Assembly (NCBI RefSeq): GCF_018129685.1
Contig: NZ_JAFCLG010000012.1
Span: forward strand, 1 to 64,000
Reading direction: 5' to 3'
DNA from: Bradyrhizobium manausense
GTDB taxonomy: Bacteria > Pseudomonadota > Alphaproteobacteria > Rhizobiales > Xanthobacteraceae
Length of the DNA stretch: 64,000 nt
The notes below the pieces were generated by a model. The model had not been told where the DNA came from. It saw only the letters and a list, made by a program, of their open reading frames with translations, and did no database searches. Below, one piece after another: positions 29,901 to 44,900 of this stretch. The position numbers were made by a program, and so were the translations under genes. Within the stretch, counting starts at the first letter, position 1; each line of letters opens with the position of its first letter.

Positions 29901-32900
29901 CGGAGTCCTCACGACCACGTCGGCCGCGCCGAGCGGCGCGGTCAGCAACGATCGCAACATCATTCGGGGCGGCAGCGGGACAGACCGTCTCTACGGCGGC
30001 GCCGGCAGCGACACGATCATCGGCGGCTCCGGCACGAAGCTGATTGTCGGCGGCGGCCTTGCGACCTACATCCAGGGCGGCAGCGGCGCCGGTGTTACCA
30101 TCAACGGCGGCAATGGCGGCGACACCATCATCGGTTCGGACGGCGGCGGCGACATCATCCAGGGCGGATCGGGCGCCGATCGCATCGAGCTGCGCGGTTC
30201 GGGCAACTCCGTCAATGGCGGAGCGGGTGACGACGTCATCATCGGCGGCGCGGGCAACGATGTGCTCGAAGGCGGCGCGGGCAATGATCTGCTCACGAGC
30301 TCCGCGAGCTCCGATACACTGTATGGCTATGCCGCCAATCCCGCCGGTGACGATCACGCTACGGACCGGCTGTTTCCGAACGGGACGGTCTCGGGCGATT
30401 CGCTGTCGTTGCCGACGCCGGTTGCCGCGACGCCATCAGTGGCGTTGCCGAGCGATCCGGTGCCGCAGGGCTGGTGGAGCGCTCTCGCCGGGCCGAACGG
30501 CATCGCGTTGGGCGGTCCCAACGGCAATGCCTCGTCACCGTCGATCGCAGCCGACGCGACTGGACCGTGGCTCGCCTGGACCGAGATCAACAATGGAGTG
30601 ACGGGGATTTACGTCGCGCACGACGTCGGCGGCAGCTGGCAGAGTGTCGCGGGCAGCACGACCGGCAGCGGTCTCGCGCTGGCTGGGACCTCAGCGTCCG
30701 ATCCGTCGATCGCCATCGTCGGCGGCCGGCCGGTGGTTGCATGGACAGCGATCAGTGCGGCCGGCTCGAGCATCGAGGCTGCAGCTTACGACTCCAGCGC
30801 AAATGGTGGAGCGGGGGCCTGGGTCGGCCTCGGGACCTCCGACACGGCGGCTGGATTGAGTGGTATCGGCGTGGTCGACAATGCCCATGTGCTGGCGACC
30901 AGCACCGGGCCGGTGGTGGTCTGGCGCGATCTGTCGGGCGCAACGCCGCATCTCTACGCCAAGCGGTTCGACGGGGCCAATTGGGTCGAGCTCGGCGCCG
31001 GTTCGGCATCGGGCAACGGTATTGCCGGCACGCTGGCGGTGCCGTCCGACTACGCTGTCGCCAGCGATGGCACGCGCATTGCGGCCGCGTTCAGCGTGGC
31101 GACGCCGATCGGAAGCGCGTTGCAGGTGTTCGAATATTCCGGCGCGAGCTGGCAGGCGCTGGCGTCGCCGAACGCGGCCGATACGCCGACGGATTCGAGC
31201 TCCAGCACCTTGCCGAGCCTTGCCTATCAGGGCGGCAAGCTCTTCCTGGCGTGGACGCAGCACGACCAGTCGACCGGTTATCTGCCGCGCATTTTCGTGA
31301 AGTCGGAAAGTGCCGGCGTGTGGACGCCTGCGGGCGCAGGCGCTGCATCGGGAAGCGGCGTCGCTGCGGGCGATACCTATGCTGGACAGCCGCTGCTGGT
31401 CGGCTCGGGATCGACGCTGCGCCTGGTCTGGACCGCGACGGTGGATACGGCCTCGAGGGAGGCCAATTATCTCCATACGCTATCCTGGAACGGGACCGCG
31501 TTCGCGGCCGATCGGCCGAGCGACATCGCCGGCACCGGCATTGGCCAGCTTGCCGCGCCTGCGCGCAGCGCGTCGCTTGCGCTTGATCCCTCCGGCCGCC
31601 CCTATCTCGCCACGGATACGACCGGCATCGACGGGGTGACCGTACGTGCCGGGCTCACCAGCGCGGCGCACGTCTTCGTCGCGGATTCCCAGACTTCGAT
31701 TGCATCGATCCTCGGCAACGGCACCATCGCTGCCGGCGATCTGATCCTGGTGACGGCCACGACGACCGATACCGACCTGACGCTGGGCGCCGCTGCGGCG
31801 GGCATCGTCATCGCCGGCCAGGACGGCGTCGTATTCGCCCATGGCATCACCATCAACGGCGCCACCGGCATCACGATCCGCAATCTCGACATTGCCGGTC
31901 CTGTCACGGTCACAAGCACCGCACAGGTGAAGTTCGCCGAGAACACGTTCCGCTCGACCGTCACGCTCAACCAGGCGACGGCGCTGTTGATGCGCGACAA
32001 CCGTCTCCTGGCCGCGACCACCGGCCTTGTCGTCAGCGGTGCTTCGCAAGGCTCCATCCACGACAACAGCTTTGCCGGCTCCGCGACGGCGCTGGCGATC
32101 AATGCCAGCTTCAGCGGCCTGATCTCCGCCAACGACATCACCGCGACCAACACCGCCGTGGCCTATGCCGCCGGCGCCGCGCTGGCGGGCAATCGCATCC
32201 ACGGCGCCACGGTTGGCGTGGCGACCTCGGTGCTCGATCCGAACAGCCTGTTCGGCGCCTTTGCCGGCTCCGGCTCCAACGACATCTTCCAGAACACGAC
32301 CGGCGTCGTGCTGACCAACGCGCAGATCATCGGTCAGCACATCTTCAGCAACACGATCGGCCTCTCCGGCAGCGGCACCATCGGCGGCGCCGTTGCGGCC
32401 GATGTCAACCTGATCAACTACAACCAGACCGGCATCTCCGGTTTTACGGGCCTCGTGCGCTTCGACCGCATCGAGAGCAATGGAATCGGCATCGCAGCCA
32501 GCAACGGACTGCGTATCTTCGACAGTCAGTTCATCGCGAATTCAACCGCAGCGATCCAGGCCTCCGGCGTCGGCAATGTCGAGATTGCAGGAAATACGAT
32601 CCATGGGCTCGCCGGGGACGGCGTCCGTCTGGTCAACTCGGCCTACAATGTCGAGCTGATCTCCAACATCATCTGGACCGACAGCGGCATCGGCATCAAC
32701 GTCTCCAACAACAGCCAGGCCGGGTTCTGGAGCGACTACAACACGCTGTTCGCGACCGGAAGCGGCCAGATCGCGTACTGGACCAAGGGCTTCAAGGACA
32801 TCCTGGATTGGCAGGATGACGTTGCCCGCTTCGATCTGCATTCGGACGGCGTCACCATCGTCCATCCGGGCTGGGCCGAGCCGCATTTCGCGCCCGACGC

Positions 32901-35900
32901 GCTCGGCTTCCTGACGACACGGCCGCTCGTCGCCGGACAACGGCTGTCGGATCCCACGGCCGACGGCGGCGACCCCGCCGGAACGTTCATCGGCTACAAG
33001 GGGGTCGCCAATCTTCTTGGCAACGGCGATTTCGAGAACGGTCTGACCGGCTGGACGGTGACCGCGGGCGGCTCGACGATCACCACGGGTCTTGCCGCGT
33101 GGAGCGGCCAGTCGACCTTCCAGTCCGGCCCGGCGGCCAACGCGGTCGCGCAGCAGAATGTCGATCTCGTCGCCGCGGGATATTCCGCGAACGACATCGA
33201 TTCCGGCTCGCTGAAGCTGGCTTTCGGCGGCCGTGTCGCGCCGCTGACGTCATCGGTTTCGGCGCAGATATCGATCGTGTTCCGCGACGGCGCCAATAAC
33301 GCGATCGGGGATGCGGTGGTGGTGCCTGCCGGCACCGACCTCGGTCGCTGGCTTCGCGTCTTCAGCACCGTCTACATTCCGGCCGGGGCCCGCACCGCGC
33401 AATTCCTGTTCGGCGTCAGCAAGAGCGACGGTAGCCAGGGTGCTCTGCTCGATGCGGCCTATCTTGCGGTCGTGCCGCGCGGCGCCGGCCAGGATCAGGG
33501 CGTGCGCACGATCGCGGACAATCTGCCCGGCGACTCCACGCTCGGCCGCCTCGCGCTGCGCTCGCCGGACCTCTACGCCGACCTCACCGTCAACAAGCCC
33601 TTGTTCATCACCTGGGACAGCTACGGCGCGGCGGCCAACAACCCGGTCAAGATCGAGTTGTGGCAGGACGGGCCGAACGGACCGCAGTTCCTGGCGACCA
33701 TCGCAGCATCCACGCCCGATACCGGTCGCTTCGCCTGGACCCCGAGCGACAGCGGCCTCGCCGCCGGCACCCACGGACTGCGCATCCAGATTGCCAGCGT
33801 CGCCCATCCGACCATCTACGATCGCTCGACCGAAACCTTCACGGTGCCGGAGGCCGGAACGACCTACTACGTGGATGCCAACAACGGCGCCAACCGCAAC
33901 GACGGCAAGGTCGCGAACGCCGCGAAGGCAAGCCCTGTCAATCTGTTCCGCACCTACGACATCGGCGCGGGTTCGGTGGTCAATATCGCTGCGGGCGACT
34001 ATGCGCTGATCGACACCTTGCAGCTCAGCGGCATCACCGACCACGGCTTCGGCCTCGATACCGGCTTCACGATCAACGGCGCGTCGAACGGCATTTCGCG
34101 GCTGTTCCCGGCCATTCCGGGCGCGACGCCACAAGCCCTGATCGATCTCACCGGCGCCTCCTTTGTCTCGCTGAACCATCTGACCCTGCAAGGCGGCATC
34201 GATGCGGTGCGGACCAGTGCCGGTTCCGACAGCTTCTCCGCATCGTATCTGACGGCCACCGGCCAATCCGGCGATGCCTTCAGCATCACCACCAATTCGC
34301 CCACCGGATCGCTGTCGCATCTGAGCGCCAGCGGCGCTGGCGGTGCCGGGCTCAATTTCAGCGGCACGCTCGCGTCAATCACCTTCTTCAACGGCACCAA
34401 CGACCATGATGGCATCATTGCCAATGGCAGCGTCGGGCAGATCTCGGATTCGACGATCTCGGGAAGCGGGACCTTCGGATACGGTCTCTACCTGACATTG
34501 ACCGGGTCTTCGAAGGTCGAGGCAAACCTCATCGCGGGGACCTATTACGGCGTCAGGCTCAGCGGCGCCGGCATCGTGTTCGGCAATGCCGATCTGTCCC
34601 TGAACCGCGGCAATGTCATCACGGGCAGCACGAACGAGGCCCTGTTTGCGGACTACGCAACGGTCGTCGGCAACAGCATTCACGACAATTCCGGGCCCTA
34701 TTATCAGGCGTCGGTCACGCTGCGCTATTCCGCCTCCGCCACCGACAATCTGATCTACGCCAACCAGAACGGCGTCGAGATCGACAGCAATCTGCTGTTC
34801 TCCGGCAACCGCGTGTTCGACAATGCCGGCTTTGGCCTGCTGGTCTCCGGGAACACCGGCAACATCCGCCAGAACGTGTTCTACTCCAACGGCGTCAGCA
34901 TCCAGGTCAACAGCGGCTCCGGCACGCTGATCAGCAACAACGTCATCTACGGCGACAAATTCGCCGGCGTCCGCCTGTTCAACGCCACCGGCGCGTCTGT
35001 TCTCAACAACACGTTTTACGAACCAACGGCCGGGACGATCTCGGATCCGTCGAATCCCAACTACGGCAGCGCGGCCATCTCGCTGGATGGAGCGTCGAGC
35101 GGAACCAGCCTCACCAACAATATCATCGTAGCGCTTGCCGGCATCGGGATCAGGGTCTCGGACGCCAGCCAGTCGGGCTTCGTGTCCGATTACAACCTGT
35201 TCCAGACAGGGGCCGGCGGACGGATCGGCAGCTGGCTCGGCGCCGATCGCAGCAGTTTGAGCCAATGGCGCGCCGCGACGACGCGTGACGTTCGCTCGCG
35301 TGCCGGCGATCCCCTGTTTGTCTCGCCCACCGGCGCCGACGGGCAACTTGGCTACGTCTCTTTTGCGGTCAATGGCAGCGACGACGACTTCCACGTCCAG
35401 AGCGCGCAGGGCAGCTATCATGGCGGCTCGCTGTCGGTGGTCGTGGGTGCCAACGGCTTGCCGCAGTTGACGACCGCGCAACTGACGAACGACGCGCAGA
35501 CCTCACCCGCCATCGATAGCGGCAATCCCGCGACGCCGATCGGCGCTGAAACCGCGCCGAACGGCGGCATTGTGGAAGTCGGGGCCTATGGCGGAACGGC
35601 GCAAGCTTCGCTCAGTCCGGCAACGTTCATTACCGTCACCTCCCCGGATGGCGGTGAAACGTTGACTCAGGGAACCACGGTTCAGATTACCTGGAATTCC
35701 TTCAACATCACGGGCAACGTCGACGTTTCCGTCTCCAAGGACGGCGTGAATTTCACGACGTTGGCGGCCGGCATCACCAATAGTGGCAATTATTCATGGA
35801 CCATCGACGCGGCGACCTTTTCACCGGCGTCGACTTACGTCATCAAGGTGGCGTCGTCGACGACGCCGGCAACCTTCGATGTTTCCAACGGCACGTTCAG

Positions 35901-38900
35901 CATCGCAGGACCTGTCAAGGTTTACTATGTCAACGATGCTTCGACCGCCGGCGACCAGTACACCACGGCGCCCGGCGACGACGCCAATGACGGCAAGTCG
36001 GCTGCAACGCCGATGGCGACGCTGTCGGCCTTGTTGGCGAAATATACACTCGGCGCCGGCGACGTCGTCGACGTCGATACCGGCGTCTACAAGCTCACCA
36101 ACAACATTGTGTTCACGGCCGCTGATTCCGGCACGGGTGATCTGACGTCGCAACGGTTGACCATTCAGGGGCCGACCAATGGCGGTGTAGCGACCTTCGA
36201 TCGGCAGTCGAAATCGACATCCACATTCGATGCCTTCGAGTTCAATGGCGCAAGTTACGTCACGCTGGCGAATTTGCGCATCGTCGGCGGCGCGGCGGGA
36301 GTCGTTGCCGACGACAACGCCGGTAGCAAGGGGCTGACCATCACCTCTTCGGTGATCGATGGCAATTCCGCCGGCATCTATATCGGAGCCGGCGACGACC
36401 ACTTCACGCTGACCGACTCAACCATCAGCAACAGCCAGAGCTACGGGGTAGAGGTCTCTCACGCCGCCAACGCGCAAATTCTGAATTCGTCGATCACGTT
36501 GCCCGTCTCCGGAAGCTTCACCCGCGGCGTGTTCCTGAGTTACGCGGATAATTCCGTGGTTCGGAACGACGTCTTCGATGGCAGCAACAGCTATGCGCCG
36601 TTGTTGCTGGAGGCCGACTGGTCCAACAACGTGCTCTTCGACCACGTGACCGCGTCCAGATCGAACTATTACAACATCTATCTCTACCGCTCGACCGGAA
36701 TCGTTCAGAACAGCACGATCGACGCCACTGGCAGCTCGTTCGGCATTGAGGTCGGAGGCTATCAAGGCACTGCATCCGCGATCGGCAACACGGTCTACGG
36801 TGAAAACGGCGGTAACGCGTATGAAGCTGCCATCACGGTCGACGACGGCGGCTATGCCGCCAACAATGTCGTCTACAACAGCAATCTCGGTTTCCGGGTT
36901 AACGCCACCGGCATCGCCGAAAACAACCGCGTTTTTGACAGCAAGATCGGGATTTACGATCTCGGTTCGACTGTCCGCAACAACAAGGTCTACGACAACG
37001 TCACCGGCATCATTGCGGAAGGCTCCGGCAACACCGTCACGAACAATTTCGTCTACGACAACACCACGGCCGGAGTGCAGATCGGACTTTACTACAACTC
37101 TCCGCAGGGCAATGCCATTCTCAACAATACGATCGTGCAGACGCAGGGAACTGCACTGAATCTGCGCACGAATACCGGTAACACCGACATCCGTAGCAAC
37201 ATCATCTCGCTGCAGAACGCGGTTGGCATCGTCGGCCCGGACAGCGCGCAAGCCGGCTTCAATAGCGACTACAACCTCTGGAATCTGCAGGCCGGCGCGA
37301 CGCTGGCGACGTGGAGCGGCCAGACCATCGCGACGCTGCGCGATTGGAAGACAAAGATCGGCTTCGACCACCACAGCCTCAACGGCGATCCGGCCTTCGT
37401 CAACGCGGCCGGCGCCGACGGCATCCGGGGCGCGGTGGCCGGTGTCGACCATGGTGCGGACGACGATTTCTCGCTGCAGACGAACTCCCCGGCGATCAAC
37501 CGGGGCGATCTGACACAGACGTTCTTCAAGGAGCCGCTCGGTGCCGGCGGCAATGGCGACCGGCGCGATATCGGCGCCACCGGCGGAACCGCAAGCGCCA
37601 ATATCGGTCCGGCGCAAACCGTCCAGTTGCTGGGCTCGACCGGCGACGAACGCTTCCAGGTCGGACGGCAGACCACGCTGTCGTTCCGCTCGACCGGGCT
37701 GAGCGGAGAAGATCCGGTCCTGTTCATCAACTCGGTCGGCGGCGCCGTGTCGGGCAGCGAAAGCTGGAACAACTGGATTGCCGATTCCTACCGGACGACC
37801 AGCGCCTCCAATTACAACACCACGACCGCGATCGATCCGAATGGTCTGGATGTGCCGCAAGCGATCCTCCAGAACATGCTGGTGGCCAATTACAGCGGCG
37901 TGCCCGACATCAAGTACCAGATCCCGCTCCTGGACGGCTCCTACCACGTCACGCTGATCTTTGCCGACAATCAGTCGACGGCCGCCGGCCAGCGTACCTT
38001 TGACATCAAGGCCAACGGCACGACGTTTGCCTCCGCCTTCGACGTGTTCAAGTCGGCGGGTGCGGCCAACAAGGCGACAAGCTACAGCTTCGATGTCAGC
38101 ACCTCGGCCGGCACCGGCCTGCTCCTCGATCTGGCTTCGAAGGTCAACTACGCAATCCTGTCGGGAATCCAGATCAGCCGGATCGTGCCGGTTGCGAAGC
38201 CGTGGACGGCCGCGCTCGATGTGTCCACCGACAATGGCAATACCTGGAGCAGCATTGCGAGCGGCCTGACGCTGGACCGGTTCGGCGCGGGCACCTTCAA
38301 CTGGACGCCGACGACGGCAACCAGCGGCTTCGCCGGCCTGCTGCGCGTGACCGCCACCGACGGCACCAGCACGGTCACGAACACATCGGCTGCGCCGTTC
38401 ATGGTCGCCCCGGCCGGCAACACCTACTACGTCAACGACGGTTCGACCGCGGGCGATGTCTATACGACGGCGGTCGGCAACGACGCCAATTCCGGCAAGA
38501 CCGCCGCCGATCCGATGGCGAGTCTCGCCGCTCTGCTGAATGTCTACCAGCTCAAGGCTGGCGACACGGTCTACGTCGACAGCGGCACTTACAACATTCC
38601 GACCCAGATCGTGCTCAACGCGCAGGATTCGGGCGTGGCTGGCACTCCGGTGCGCATCGTCGGTGCCGGCAACGGACTGAGCGTGTTCGATCGCGGCTCG
38701 ACCGCGTCTGGCACCGCCGTGTTCCGTTTCTCCGGCGGACACGACATCTCGCTCGAAGGATTGACGCTCAAGCGCGGCGAGACCACCGTCGACATCACGA
38801 GTCCGGGAAATGTGGATGTCACGCTGAAGAACGATGACATCTCCGGCTATTCCAGCATCGGCATCAATGTCGGCGCCGGTAACAGCGGCTTTACGCTGAC

Positions 38901-41900
38901 GGGATCGAAGATCCACGACGTCAGCCTCGGCAGCACCTATGGCGTCTACATCTACAACGGCAGCAATGATCTGCTAACCGGCAATACCTTTGCAAATCTC
39001 GCCACTACCTATCCGTATGCCTATGGCCTTGACGTCAACAGCAGCCTTGGCGGCATTACGATCAGCGGCAACACATTCACCAATGTCGGCTATGCCATCA
39101 CCGCGACGGTGGGATATCTCGCCACGCCTGTGACGGCGGTGACGATCACCTCCAACGTCATATCGGGCGGCAATCAGGGCATCTATCTCAGCGACAACTA
39201 TGGCATCAGCCTGGTTCAGGGTAACACCATCACCGGCACGTCCGGCTTCGGAATTGACGGCGACGGTCCACGCACCCGGGTCGACCATAACGAAACCGGC
39301 AACGACACGATCGGAATCGAGCTCAGCGGTAACGCTGTTGCGACCAACAACAACGTCCATGACAATTCGAATACCGGCATTCAGGGGGTGGGGAGCAACG
39401 GCGCATCGGCGTCCGGCAACCTGGTCAAGAACAACGGCATCGGAATCGGTCAGATCATCTACACGCTCTCCAACAACATCCTGGTCGGGAACGCCATCGG
39501 CGTCGACGTTGCCGGCTACCAGTCGATCCTCAAAAATACGTTCGACCAGACCGGCGGCATCGCGATCCGCTTCCGCCAGAATTCGACGTCGTATACCTAC
39601 GATATCGAGAACAACATTTTCCGCCTGTCCGGCGGCACCGTGTTCGACGCCGATGCCGTGCATCAGACCGGCATCACCAGCGACTGGAACCTGTTCTCGC
39701 TCTCGGGGGCGGCGACCCTGGCGAACTGGGCGGGATTGACGGTTCCCGATTTCAACGCCTGGCGCTTCGGCACCGGCTATGACGCACATTCGCTCAGCGC
39801 CGATCCGCTGTTCACCGATGCGGCCAACGGCAATTACAAGCTTCAGGCCGGCTCGCCGGGAATTGACCGCGGCAATCCGCTGTCGCGGTTCGACAACGAG
39901 CCGGGCAACAATGGCGGACGCATCAACCTCGGCTACGAGGGCAATACCGCCAGTGCCACCCAGAGCGGCGCGCAGACGGTGCAGGTGCTATCGCCCGACG
40001 GCTACGAGAAGCTTCAGCAGGGCGTGCCGACCACGATTACCTTCCGCACGGATGGCATCGTCGGCACGCGGCCGATCCTCGCGATCAACGACGGTGGCTC
40101 GACCGTTGCCGGATCGAACCCGGGGACCAACTGGTTCGGCGTGACGACGCTGTCGGGCGCTTACAACACGACCACCACCCAGGCGATCGACACATCGGGC
40201 TCGCCACTGGCCGGCCCTGCCGCGCTCTATCAGTCGGAGATCTACAACCCCAACTACAATGCCGGCGCGAAATTGACGCAAGCCGTGGCGATCGCGGACG
40301 GCACCTACACGGTCAATCTTCACTTCGTCGAATATAGTGCGCTCGCCGCCAACAATCCGCGCAAGTTCGACATCCGGATCAATGGCGTTCTTGTCGCCAC
40401 GGATTTCAATATCCAGGCTCTGGCCGGCAACCAGATTGACAAGGCTGTGGTGGCAAGCTTCCAGGTGACGGCGAGCGGCGGCACCGGCATTACCATCGAG
40501 CTCACCAACAAGATCGCGGGCAATCCCGCCACGCTCGCCGGTATCGAGATCGAGCAGGCGACGCCGAGCACGGCCGTGCAGACCGCCAAGGTCGAGGTGT
40601 CGCCCGACAATGGCCAGACCTGGCAATTGGTGGCCGACAATGTCGCGCTCGACAGGCTTGGGAACGGTTCGGTCGCCTGGACGCCCGACTTCATCACCAG
40701 CGGCAACACCGCGCTGGTGCGTGTCACGGCCGGCGGCGTCAGTGCCGTTTCGGACCGCAGCTTCCTCGTCGCCAACAGCGGCCACGATTACTTCATCAAC
40801 GACGCCTCCACGGTCGGCGACGAATATACCAGCGCGATCGGCAACGATCTCAATTCCGGCAAGACGCCGGATGCGCCAATGGCGAGCCTCGCCGCGCTGG
40901 TGCGCGCCTATGCGCTGGGACCCGGCGATACCGTGCACATCGACACGGGCTCGTACAAGCTGTTGTCGGACGTCGTGCTCGGCCAGGGCGACAGCGGCGA
41001 CGCCGATGCGTCGGGTCATCGGCTGACGTTCCAGGGGCCGACCGGTCACGTCGCGACGATCGATCGTGCCAACGCCTATGGCTACAATTTCGACTTCACC
41101 GGCGCCGACTATGTCACGCTCGCCAATCTGTCGCTGACGGGCGGCAATATCGGCGTCCTTGTAACAACGAATGCCGCCAGCAACGGCATCCGCCTCTCGC
41201 ACCTCGATATCTCGTCTTCGGCCGCCTACGGGATCTACGCCGGCTCCGGGAATACCGGCATCGCGATCGATTCCGTGCGGGTGTTCGGCGCACCCGTCAA
41301 CGCTACCCCGACCGGCATATTGGTCGCGGAAACCGGCTCGATCACGAACAGCGAGGTGTTCGGACAGAGCGTTGGCATCGAACTCTATTATGGCTCCGGC
41401 GTGCTCGCGGACAGCAACAGCGTCCATGACAACCGCACCTACGGCATTCTGGCGTATGGCCTGTCCGGAACTGGCGCCGCGACCAGCGTGGTGTCCAACA
41501 ATCGCGTGTTCAACAACGCCACTCAGGGCAGTTACTACGGAATCTATGGAAGCGGCCCCAATCTGACCATCTCGGGCAACCATGTGTTCGGCCAGACCAC
41601 CAGCGGCGACGCCGGCATATTCGTCAATTCCTCGGCCCTGGCGACGGGCAACGACGTCTACGGCAATTACGACGGCATCTCGAGCTACGACATCACCAGC
41701 ATCATTCGCGGCAACCGGATCTTCTCGAATACGAACAACGGCATCACGGTCGGTTATTACGGCGGGACGATCATCGGCAATCGCATCTACTCGAACAAGA
41801 CGGGCATCAAGTCCAGCCTCTATGGCGGCTCCGTCGATATCGAGGAAAACCTGATCTACGCCAACACCACGTCGGGCGTTGACCTGGCCGCCGGCAACGG

Positions 41901-44900
41901 CAGCAAGCTGATCAGCAATACGATCTGGCAATCCGTAGGCACCGCAGTGAAGCTGTCGGGTTCGGCGTCCAATTTCAACATGAGCGACGATATCGTCTGG
42001 GGTGATCTCGGCGCGATGATTTCGGTCGCTGCCGATAGCCAGACTGGTTTCAAGGCGACGAACAATCTGTACTGGCGCGGCAGCAGCAGCGCGGCGACGC
42101 TGGTCGCCTGGGGTGCGACGAATTATTCCACTCTCGCCGCCTGGCAAGCGGGTGTCCCGACGCTCAATTCCGGCAGCCTGGAGGGCGATCCGAAATTCAT
42201 CGACATCAACGGCGCCGACAACGTGCTGGGCGGTCTGGATACGGCGCTCGGCGGCGGCGCAGACGACAATTTCACGCCTGGCAAATTCTCGCCGGCGATC
42301 GATTCCGGCAATGCCTTCGTCACCGGAACGACGGATTTCCTGGGACAGACGAGACATGATGATCCGGCCGTTGCCAATACCGGTACGGGCCCGGCGGTCT
42401 ATGACGAGACGTCGGGCGGAGCGAGCGTGCTCGCCGCCGGAACCGCCGTTAGCCCGATCAACTACTACGCGGCGTCCTACGCCACCATCAATCTGCCGTT
42501 CGCCTTCAACTTCTACGGCAAGTCCTATTCGACGATCTACGCTTCGCCGGCCGGGTTCATTGCGTTTACCCCGAGCGTCGCGGGCGGCGATGCCTATACG
42601 CCGAGCCTTGCGACGCTGAAGGCCAACGCGATGATCGCGCCGTTCTGGGCCGCGATGGACAATCGTTTCGGCACGGGCAACATCTACGTGGAATCCGCCG
42701 CCGATCACGTCACTATTCGCTTCGTATCGGAAGCGTTCGCCGGACCAGGGGCCACCTTGTCCCAGGTATCCGTGCGGCTCGGTGCCGACGGCAGCGTCCG
42801 GTTCGACTATGGCGGCAACCTCAACGGATTTACCCCCGTCATTGGCCTGTCGTCCGGCAACGGCGCCGACTACGCGGTCGCCTCCATCAGCGGCCGCACC
42901 GATCTGAACAACGCCAATGCCGTGATCCTGACGCCGAACCAGGCCGAGGGACGCGTCTACTACGATATCGGGGCGATCGAATTCCAGGGCGCATCCTCCG
43001 ACGTCATACCGCCGACCATCCTGTCCGGGGCTAACCTTCCGGCCGAGGGCGCCTCGACCGATGCCGTGTTCACGTCGGTCAATCTGAACTTCAGCGAAAC
43101 GCTGGACGTCACCAGCGCCAACAGCAACGCCAATTTCCAGCTCGTCGAAGCCGGAGCCGATGGAAAATTCGACACGCCGGACGACAGGATCGTCGCCATC
43201 GTGCCGTCCTATGCTTCCGCCTCCAAGATCGTGCAGCTGACACTGTCGGACGGCCCTCTTTCCGACGGCTTCTATCGCCTGACCGTGAGCAAGGCCTCCG
43301 GTCTGCTCGATTCCGCCGGCAACGCGCTGGATGGTGACAGTGACGGCACGGCGGGCGGCGCATTCGTCCGCACCTTCCACATCGACCGCAGCGCCAATCA
43401 TGCGCCGGTGGTGCTCGACGCGACCGCGAGCGTCGCCAACGACCAGACGCTGGCAGTGACGCTGCACGCCACCGACGCCGACAACGATCCGATCAATTTT
43501 GCCATCGTCACGGCGCCCAAGCACGGCACGATCCAGAATTTCGATCCGGTCGCCGGTACTTTCACCTACGTGCCGAATTACGGTTATGTCGGCAGCGACA
43601 CGATCCGCTACGCCGCCAATGATACGAAGCTTGGTCACAGCGAGGCCAACCTTGTCATCGGTGTAACGGCTGTGAATCACGCGCCGATCGCATCGGACGT
43701 GTCGGCAAATGCCATCGCCGGCCAACCACTCACCGTCGTGCTGCAGGGCTCCGACCTCGAGACGGCTGCAAATCAGCTCACCCTTTTGATCCTGACCCAG
43801 CCCGCGCACGGCACGGTGTCGATCACGGGCCAGAACACGGTCAGCTACACCGCGGCAGCCGCCTACCAGGGGTCCGACAGCTTCACCTATGCGTGGCGCG
43901 ACAACGGCGCGCCCGCCGGCAGCTCCAGCAATGTCCTGACCAGCCAGCCGGCGACGGTCTCGTTGACCGTTGCCAAGATCAGCCACGCGCCGGCGACCGC
44001 TTCGACCGCCGTCTCGCTGGTCGAGAACGCCAGCTACACCTTCAAGATTGCCGACTTCCCGTTCTCCGACCCCAACGACAGCCCAGCCAATTCGATCAAG
44101 GCGGTTGTCGTCGTCAGCCTGCCGTCGGCGGGTGTCCTCACCAACAACGGTGTCGCCGTCAGCGCAGGGCAGTCGGTGCTTGCCGCCGATATCGCAGCCG
44201 GAAAGCTCGTTTTCACGCCGGCAACGGGCGGATTCGGCGCGGGCTATGCGAGCTTCAATTTCGAGGTTCAGGATGACGGAGGCACCGCCAACGGGGGGCT
44301 GGATACATCTGCTTCTGCAACCGCCACGCTCAACGTCGCGCGCATCAACAATGCACCGACGACGTCTTCGTTTGCGGTACAGCTCTTCCAGAACGGTCAG
44401 AAAGTCTTCAGCAGCGCGGACTTCCCGTTTGGAGATCCCAACGACGTGCCGGCCGACGGTCTCAAGGCCGTCGTCATCACGACGCTGCCCGGCGCAGGTT
44501 CGCTCACACTGGCCGGCAACGCCGTTGCTGCAAACCAGGTGATCAGCAAGGCAGATCTCGATGCCGGCAAATTTGTCTACACCCCGGGCGCAGGTTCGGG
44601 CGCGCCCTATGCGAGCTTCGGTTTCGAAGTGGAGGACACCGGCGGCACGGCCAATGGCGGACACGATACGTCCACCGCGGCCACGGTGACGGTATCGGTC
44701 GGTGCGATCAACAACGCGCCGGTCACCTCGGACGTGACGGTCTCGACCAACGAGGGCGCGGCCTACGTCTTCAAGACGACGGACTTCGCATTCAGCGATC
44801 CGAACGACACGCCGGCGAATGCGCTGAAGTCGGTGCTGATCACCAGCCTGCCGTCGCTGGGCACCTTGACCCTCAACGGCACGGCCGTCACTGCTTCGCA

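Noticed and set aside
27841..30330. A possible type I secretion substrate identification based on the RTX repeats
   Set aside because: No ABC exporter gene is in the window, the repeats are internal and the C-terminus lacks a typical type I signal. The local transport genes point to another route, so I did not call it a type I substrate.
28375..30357. A 660-codon minus-strand frame made of repeated IVAGAA- and AVDGVVA-like phrases
   Set aside because: It is the mirror of the RTX nonapeptide block. The period and composition follow the sense repeats and there is no independent coding signal.
36418..38916. An 832-codon minus-strand frame opposite the beta-helix region
   Set aside because: Low-complexity Arg/Asp/Val composition, no family, and the sense strand encodes convincing malectin and beta-helix modules here.
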